Shown here: in pieces, positions 6,324-10,564 of the stretch | Layout: every line of letters begins with the position of its first letter | Numbering within the stretch: the first letter of the stretch is position 1 | DNA from: CAIXDB01 sp038327915 | GTDB taxonomy: Bacteria > Patescibacteriota > Minisyncoccia > Phycocordibacterales > DATDWN01 | DNA length: 10,564 nt | Reading direction: 5' to 3' | Assembly (NCBI GenBank): GCA_038327915.1 | Contig: JBBQLO010000026.1 | Span: 1 to 10,564 of the forward strand | Notes under the pieces: generated by a model | What the model saw: only the letters and a program-made list of their open reading frames with translations | Told to the model about the DNA's origin: nothing | Database searches by the model: none | Program-made: the position numbers and the translations under genes

Positions 6324-7376
6324 TTATAAATTAAATATGGGTGGTATTACCCCAATCACAACTAGACTGTTAATAAGATTAAACACAGCAAACATAATAA
6401 CAATAAGACCTGCTGTTTTGAAGAAAATACCTGCCTTTGAGCTGTTCTGAATACCGAATGAGCTGAAACTGACCAGGGCGAGAATAGGGAGCGTACCAAG
6501 AGCAAATGCCAGCATTGTTAGTCCGCCCTTGAGAAAACTTCCTGTCGTCAGTGTATACAATTGCATTGATTGAGTAAATCCACACGGCAGAAAGAAAGTA
6601 ACAATGCCAACAAGAATGGGTGTGAGTGTATGATTAAACTTTAATACACCAAGAGCATGTTTTGAGACATATTTTGGCATTGAGGGCTGAAGTCTTTTTG
6701 CCCAATTTAATACACCCAAAAGATTGATCCCCAAAATAAGCATCACAATGCCAATAATAATACTCAAGGTGAACGATACCGAGGCACTTAATGTGAATGC
6801 GGACCCTATTGACCCAATGACACCACCGAAAATGAAGAACGAGACAATACGCCCTCCATGAAAGAACAGTTGTGGTCTTACTTTGTCTCCTTCTTTTGCA
6901 AATGTTGCAGACATTGAAAGGACAAGACCTCCCACAACTGCCATGCAGGTAGAAAGTGATGCAATAATACCAATAACAAATGCAGTTCCATATGAGACGT
7001 TATTCCCGTTGATTAGATTTACTAAACCTATTTTTTGAAGCAGGAGAAACAGTATGGCAAACGTAATCGCAATGGGTATAGCAATCTTAAAATCAGACCA
7101 ATTTTTTATCTTACTATTATTTTTATTTATTTTTTCTGTGGAAAGAGTATAGCCGTGTTTGAGTAATATCTGTGTAAGATCTTGTGCTATAACATTTTTC
7201 TCTTTATCCCCGAAGTTACCGGTTATTTCAACCGAGTCGGTATTGAGATTTGATTTTGCTTTCGTGATGTATGACACATCTTCTAATTCACTTTCAGTTA
7301 CGAGTATGCACGCATTACAATGCATACCAGAAACATAAAAAGTATGTGTTTGTTGATTATTATTTTGAGTAGACAT
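6324..7376 (-). CDS. HMA domain fused to a DsbD/TauE-SafE-like membrane domain (copper handling)
   Basis: Residues 11-80 of this 350-residue protein form a heavy-metal-associated domain with the metal site GMHCNAC (17-23; C20 and C23). After a polar linker comes a membrane domain (about 95-350) with six or seven helices. It is of the DsbD_2 / 'sulfite exporter TauE/SafE' type, with STC at 142-144, HGGRIVSF at 173-180, LPCGFTQ at 263-269 and a long Gly/Leu/Ala-rich final part. C144 and C265 sit in two helices like the redox pair of CcdA/DsbD proteins. Metal or electron transfer across the membrane is plausible but not demonstrated. Its start overlaps the upstream gene by 17 bp; the next in-frame Met is inside the GMHC motif, so the overlap is needed for an ATG start. 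The cupredoxin-like gene 14 bp downstream is probably its partner. Confidence 0.88.
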   Translation of the reverse strand: MSTQNNNQQTHTFYVSGMHCNACILVTESELEDVSYITKAKSNLNTDSVEITGNFGDKEKNVIAQDLTQILLKHGYTLSTEKINKNNSKIKNWSDFKIAIPIAITFAILFLLLQKIGLVNLINGNNVSYGTAFVIGIIASLSTCMAVVGGLVLSMSATFAKEGDKVRPQLFFHGGRIVSFFIFGGVIGSIGSAFTLSASVSFTLSIIIGIVMLILGINLLGVLNWAKRLQPSMPKYVSKHALGVLKFNHTLTPILVGIVTFFLPCGFTQSMQLYTLTTGSFLKGGLTMLAFALGTLPILALVSFSSFGIQNSSKAGIFFKTAGLIVIMFAVFNLINSLVVIGVIPPIFNL

Positions 7377-7800
7377 AATTTTTTATTAATTTTCCGCCTA
7401 AGTAAAAGGTGGTAATGGGTAATAGTGTCATTTGGAGGACAGGCAACAAGCCAACGTGGACAATAGGAAGAAGTGGCATAAAATAAGTATAGTTCCACAT
7501 TCCAATTCCTATACGTTCAACAAGTATTCCTATAATTGCACCAATAATAATGAGTAAAAACGACCGATAGAAACTCCATTCTAAAAACCATAAATAATTA
7601 TGATATATAAAAGCTAAAATGCAGAAGATGACTAGAAAAATAATCACATCTCCAACACTTGCAAATACACAAATTGAAAAGTGCTTGAAAAATCCTGTAT
7701 AGCCCTTATACAAAGGAGCTTCCATGTTTTCCCATATGAGATTTAATGCAAATGCAATACCACTCATAGCAGAAATAATGGAGAATAATTTATTTTTCAT
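7360..7800 (-). CDS. Four-helix membrane protein of unknown function in the copper operon
   Basis: I do not recognise a named family. The 146-residue protein has four hydrophobic segments at about 6-23, 43-66, 78-98 and 108-133. Residues likely to be conserved because they are polar or aromatic within or next to membrane segments include NLIWENMEAPLY (20-31), D51 in SVGDVI, E95 in ILVERIGIG, W102-N103 and H115. The basic end KLIKNYVYSK is probably cytoplasmic. It lies 11 bp after copA and overlaps the HMA-fusion gene by 17 bp, so it is almost certainly co-expressed with copper genes. Acidic, Met and His residues (M26, M101, M108, M124, H115) within a membrane protein would fit a metal or redox role, but this is only inference. 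No Shine-Dalgarno is seen before the ATG. Confidence 0.8.
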   Translation of the reverse strand: MKNKLFSIISAMSGIAFALNLIWENMEAPLYKGYTGFFKHFSICVFASVGDVIIFLVIFCILAFIYHNYLWFLEWSFYRSFLLIIIGAIIGILVERIGIGMWNYTYFMPLLPIVHVGLLPVLQMTLLPITTFYLGGKLIKNYVYSK

Positions 7801-7811
7801 AAATGTACTAG

Positions 7812-10142
7812 TTACAGTTTTTTAGTTTTCAAGCGAAGAGAATTACCAACTACAGACACACTTGAAAATCCCATAGCAAGACCTGCAAACACTGGTGAAA
7901 TAAGCCAACCGAAAATTGGATAGAATAGACCTCCTGCAAGTGGAATACCGATAATGTTGTAGAAGAATGCCCAAAAGAGATTTTGCTTGATACCTCGCAT
8001 CGTTATTTTTGAGAGATTTATAGCTTTTACTATTTTTGATATATCTCCATGTAAAAGAGTGATACCCGCACTTTCAATTGCTACATCGGTTCCAGTTGCC
8101 ATTGCAATTCCAACATCAGCCTGAGCAAGAGCGGGAGCGTCGTTTACTCCGTCCCCTGCCATTGCTACAATTTTACCAAGAGACTGCAATTCTTTAATTT
8201 TATTGAGTTTATCTTCAGGCAATACTTCAGCGTAGAATTCATCAATGCCTATTTGTTTCGCAATATATTCAGCAGTGTTTTTGTTGTCTCCTGTTAGCAT
8301 GAAAACTTTAATGCCAAGCTTATGAAGCTGGGACACCGCTTCGATTGCCTCAGGTTTTATTGCATCTGCCACCATTACAACTCCAAGTACTTTTTCTGAA
8401 GTTGCCAAAATCACAGGTGTTTTTCCCTCGGTAGTTTCTTTTAATAGCACGTTCGTATCAAAAGAAAGATTGAGGTCTGAAATTAGTTTCGTGTTGCCAA
8501 CAAAGTATTCTATATTTCCGATTGTACCTTTTAATCCCTTACCCCCAATTGCATCAAAACTTTCTACAGAGTGAAGAGAAAGATTTTTTTCTTGAGCATA
8601 AGAAATGATGGCAAGAGCGATAGGGTGCTCAGATTTTTTTTCAAGTGATGCTATAACTGCAACAAGTTCATTGTCACTTTGCTTTTCTTTTTCTCCGGAA
8701 AAATTTTGGATTGATACAAGTTCTGGTTTTCCTTTTGTTAAGGTTCCTGTTTTGTCTACAACAACTACATTCACCTTGTGTAGCTTTTCAAGGGTGCCCG
8801 CGTCTTTTATGAGGATGCCTTCCTTTGCTCCCTTGCCAACGCCCACAATAATAGCTGTTGGTGTAGCAAGTCCTAGCGCACACGGACATGCAATAACAAG
8901 AATGCCAACAAAGGACACAAGACCAAATGACAGAGCTTCTGAGAATCCGAGATAGTGAGTACCAATAAGTAGCCACGAGGCAAGAGAAAGAAAAGACAGA
9001 ACCAAAACAATAGGTACAAAAACGCTTGATATTTTGTCTGCCAATGCTTGTATGGGTGCTTTGCTTCCTTGTGCGTCCCCAACCATTTTAACAATATGAG
9101 CAAGCATCGTTTCAGAGCCAACCTTTGTCGCTTTGAAAGTAAATGAGCCACTCGTGTTTATTGTTCCTGAAATTACCGTATCGCCAACATTTTTCTGCAC
9201 AGGCATTGACTCACCTGTAATCATTGCCTCGTCTACGTATGAGGATCCTTCAGTAAGGATTCCATCCACGGGGATTTTTCCTGCGGGCTTTACCACTATC
9301 AAATCTCCGTGAACAACCGAACCTATTTCAATTTCAATTTCTTTTCCATCTCTCAGCACAAGAGCAGTTTTTGCTTGGAGATTGAGTAATTTTTCAATCG
9401 CATCTCCAGTTTTTAACTTAGATCGTGTTTCAAGATATTTACCAAGAGCAATAAATGTAATGACGACAATGGTCACGTCATAGTATGTGTGAGTAACATT
9501 TATATATGGACGGAGAGTTTCCTCAAAAGCAGTTACGATAAAGCTGTAGAGAAATGCTGCGGATGTGCCAATGCCTATAAGACTATCCATGTTTGCCTTA
9601 CCGTATCGTAAGAAACGATAAAAACCGAGTAAGTAGGGACGACCTACAACAAAAAGCGTATATGTAGCAAATATAGGCAACAAGTGGTGGAAGAATTCAC
9701 TCCAGATGTACGGCATTTCTCCCGTAATTTTGAATTGAGTTAAAATATCCCATCCCATTATAAAAACACTGACGAGAGCGAGAGGAATAACAGAAATAAC
9801 TTTATTTCTCATTTCTGCAAGCTCTGCTAGCTTTTCATTTTTTGATTGATTGATTCCGAGATGTTCGGCGTGTTCAGAAGCTGGCATGTTTGCCGTCATA
9901 TTTTCCTGCCCTTTTGTTTGTAGAACAAGAGAGTAACCAAGTGGTTCAATTTTTTTAGATAGGTCGTGCGGGTTTATTTTTGTCTCATCATATTCAATCT
10001 TTGCTTTTTCAGTCACATAGTTTACTTCCACAGAGTGCACACCTTCAGTCATTTTGAATGTTTTTTCAATAATACTTGCACACGAGGCACAATGCATTCC
10101 CTTAATGTTAAAAGTGGTATTGTATGTTTTAGATTGAGTCAT
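7812..10142 (-). CDS. copA: Cu+-exporting P1B-1-type ATPase
   Basis: This 776-residue ATP-driven pump exports Cu(I) from the cytoplasm. One N-terminal HMA domain carries GMHCASC (15-21). A linker with Met and His residues (81-96) leads to the membrane helices. The actuator domain has TGES (309-312). The transport site is CPC (419-421) in ACPCALGLATPT. The phosphorylation motif is DKTGT (463-467, D463), the nucleotide-binding SEHP is at 504-507, TGDN at 617-620, and GDGVNDAP at 663-670. The last two helices have YN (728-729) and MGFSS (757-761), the Cu+-specific residues of subgroup P1B-1. Length is typical and no key residue is missing. It starts 16 bp after csoR and shares its copper-regulated promoter. 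Silver is also a likely substrate for this subgroup. No Shine-Dalgarno precedes the ATG, which sits in an AT-rich leader. Confidence 0.97.
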   Translation of the reverse strand: MTQSKTYNTTFNIKGMHCASCASIIEKTFKMTEGVHSVEVNYVTEKAKIEYDETKINPHDLSKKIEPLGYSLVLQTKGQENMTANMPASEHAEHLGINQSKNEKLAELAEMRNKVISVIPLALVSVFIMGWDILTQFKITGEMPYIWSEFFHHLLPIFATYTLFVVGRPYLLGFYRFLRYGKANMDSLIGIGTSAAFLYSFIVTAFEETLRPYINVTHTYYDVTIVVITFIALGKYLETRSKLKTGDAIEKLLNLQAKTALVLRDGKEIEIEIGSVVHGDLIVVKPAGKIPVDGILTEGSSYVDEAMITGESMPVQKNVGDTVISGTINTSGSFTFKATKVGSETMLAHIVKMVGDAQGSKAPIQALADKISSVFVPIVLVLSFLSLASWLLIGTHYLGFSEALSFGLVSFVGILVIACPCALGLATPTAIIVGVGKGAKEGILIKDAGTLEKLHKVNVVVVDKTGTLTKGKPELVSIQNFSGEKEKQSDNELVAVIASLEKKSEHPIALAIISYAQEKNLSLHSVESFDAIGGKGLKGTIGNIEYFVGNTKLISDLNLSFDTNVLLKETTEGKTPVILATSEKVLGVVMVADAIKPEAIEAVSQLHKLGIKVFMLTGDNKNTAEYIAKQIGIDEFYAEVLPEDKLNKIKELQSLGKIVAMAGDGVNDAPALAQADVGIAMATGTDVAIESAGITLLHGDISKIVKAINLSKITMRGIKQNLFWAFFYNIIGIPLAGGLFYPIFGWLISPVFAGLAMGFSSVSVVGNSLRLKTKKL

Positions 10143-10158
10143 AAAATTAATTTTGAAA

Positions 10159-10422
10159 TTATTTTCTTTTAATGCGATACACTTTCAATATCTCCACTAC
10201 CGACTTGTCAGTCTGACCTTTTTGTATTTGCTCCACAACACAAGTTCCAAGATGATTCTCCATTAAAATATCTTCTATATTTGAAAGCCCTTGCTTAATA
10301 GAAGAAGTTTGCGTAATGACATCTACACAATAAGTGCCTTTTACTATCATATCTTGCAGTCCACGAACCTGCCCTTCAATAATCTTAAGACGTCTAACAA
10401 GTTTTTGTTTATCATATTTCAT
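10159..10422 (-). CDS. csoR: Copper-sensing transcriptional repressor, CsoR family
   Basis: This 87-residue, all-helical DNA-binding repressor releases DNA when it binds Cu(I). The N-terminal signature KLVRRLKIIEGQVRGLQDMI (7-26) is typical of the CsoR/RcnR family. The Cu(I) ligands Cys-His-Cys are all present: C32 in YCVDVI, H57 in ENHLGT and C61 in TCVVEQ. This set separates copper-sensing CsoR from the nickel/cobalt sensor RcnR and the sulfur sensor CstR, which lack this exact trio. It is the first gene of the operon, with copA 16 bp downstream, and its promoter carries a CsoR-type operator, so it should repress itself and the copper genes. The -10 box ends 8 nt before the ATG, so the mRNA is probably leaderless. 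Length fits the family. Confidence 0.96.
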   Translation of the reverse strand: MKYDKQKLVRRLKIIEGQVRGLQDMIVKGTYCVDVITQTSSIKQGLSNIEDILMENHLGTCVVEQIQKGQTDKSVVEILKVYRIKRK

Positions 10423-10430
10423 ATACGGAA

Positions 10431-10459
10431 AGCATATACCCCCCAGGAGGTATTGTCAA
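10431..10459 (-). promoter_or_regulatory. Strong promoter of the csoR-copA operon
   Basis: On the minus strand the -35 is a perfect TTGACA (10454-10459), the spacer is exactly 17 bp, and the -10 is TATGCT (10431-10436; 4 of 6 matches). The transcript would start about 0-2 nt before the csoR ATG at 10422, implying leaderless translation. The CsoR operator fills the spacer. Confidence 0.85.
10436..10453. promoter_or_regulatory. CsoR operator (ATACC-N8-GGTAT) inside the promoter spacer
   Basis: ATACCCCCCAGGAGGTAT has perfect 5-bp inverted arms (ATACC/GGTAT) around a G/C-rich centre. This is the form of known CsoR operators, which have a run of C/G flanked by TA-rich arms. It occupies the whole spacer between -35 and -10, so bound CsoR would block RNA polymerase directly. 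Confidence 0.85.
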
Positions 10460-10462
10460 TGT

Positions 10463-10472
10463 ACTGTACAGT
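10463..10472. promoter_or_regulatory. Perfect 10-bp palindrome ACTGTACAGT upstream of the csoR -35
   Basis: ACTGTACAGT equals its own reverse complement and ends 4 bp from the csoR -35. It may be a second operator, or chance. Eight of its ten bases (ACTGTACA) recur at 737-744 upstream of the prenyltransferase gene. Confidence 0.2.
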
Positions 10473-10483
10473 TAACCATATGA

Positions 10484-10512
10484 GGTGACAGATATGATAG
10501 ATTGGGGTGACA
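10484..10512 (+). repeat. Pair of GGTGACA direct repeats 22 bp apart
   Basis: GGTGACA occurs at 10484-10490 and 10506-10512, a centre-to-centre distance of 22 bp or about two helical turns. Both lie just upstream of the possible divergent gene at 10532, where paired sites for an activator would be expected. Seven-base repeats can arise by chance. Confidence 0.25.
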
Positions 10513-10531
10513 AAGGTTAATTATCAAAAAT

Positions 10532-10564
10532 ATGGCAAACAAAAATCAAAAATCAGCATATGAA
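10532..10564 (+). CDS. Possible start of a divergent gene, cut by the right edge
   Basis: An ATG at 10532 opens 11 codons to the edge (MANKNQKSAYE) without a stop. AAAGG is found upstream but about 15 nt away, too far for a good ribosome binding site. The hydrophilic start and the position, divergent from csoR, are gene-like, but the fragment is too short to identify a function or to exclude chance. Confidence 0.35.
   Translation, partial: MANKNQKSAYE

Noticed and set aside
6340..6358. GGGTGGTATTACCCC as a second CsoR-like inverted repeat
   Set aside because: It lies inside the 3' end of the HMA-fusion gene, encodes its C-terminal residues, and lacks the arm and centre arrangement of the operator at 10436-10453.
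8605..8955. 116-codon plus-strand ORF inside copA
   Set aside because: It is an antisense shadow of the strongly conserved copA coding region; no start signals or recognisable domain.
1..10564. CRISPR arrays, tRNA or rRNA genes, insertion sequences
   Set aside because: No regularly spaced repeats, cloverleaf-like segments, transposase frames or terminal inverted repeats were seen by eye.

Overview
The window is AT-rich bacterial DNA with tightly packed genes and standard use of the genetic code (TGA is a stop, for example in the GGPP synthase gene). Several genes lack a Shine-Dalgarno sequence, proteins are compact, and a 45-residue membrane protein sits between genes. My best guess is a member of the Patescibacteria/CPR (Parcubacteria-like). 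This rests on overall style only, because no rRNA or other phylogenetic marker is present.

Left end (1-809). A partial multi-pass membrane protein with a PQ-loop-like segment runs off the left edge on the minus strand (start 371). Upstream of it on the same strand is a 45-residue, two-helix membrane protein (515-652). The 653-809 interval separates these from the plus-strand prenyltransferase and holds promoter-like elements, a perfect 10-bp palindrome and one copy of a 12-bp repeat.

Carotenoid block (810-5076). A plus-strand UbiA-type prenyltransferase, which resembles haloarchaeal lycopene elongase, converges with a minus-strand operon reading GGPP synthase (crtE), phytoene synthase (crtB), phytoene desaturase (crtI). 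The operon genes overlap by 4 and 11 bp, and only 4 bp separate the ends of the prenyltransferase and crtI. Together they could build GGPP, then phytoene, then lycopene, and then add C5 units to give C45/C50 (bacterioruberin-type) carotenoids. No lycopene cyclase, C50 hydratase, carotenoid cleavage enzyme or rhodopsin is visible here.

Spacer (5077-5265). It contains a likely terminator for the copper operon and a weak promoter for the crt operon.

Copper block (5266-10459, all minus strand). The order of transcription is csoR, copA (Cu+ P-type ATPase), an unrecognised four-helix membrane protein, a fusion of an HMA domain with a DsbD/TauE-like membrane domain, a membrane-anchored cupredoxin-like protein, and a secreted, membrane-anchored Met-rich protein. 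The csoR promoter is close to ideal (TTGACA, 17 bp, TATGCT), and a CsoR-type operator fills its spacer. This suggests copper-induced, autoregulated expression of all six genes, covering sensing, export and binding at the membrane or cell surface.

Right end (10460-10564). A short region with a palindrome and paired GGTGACA repeats leads into the first 11 codons of a possible divergent plus-strand gene.
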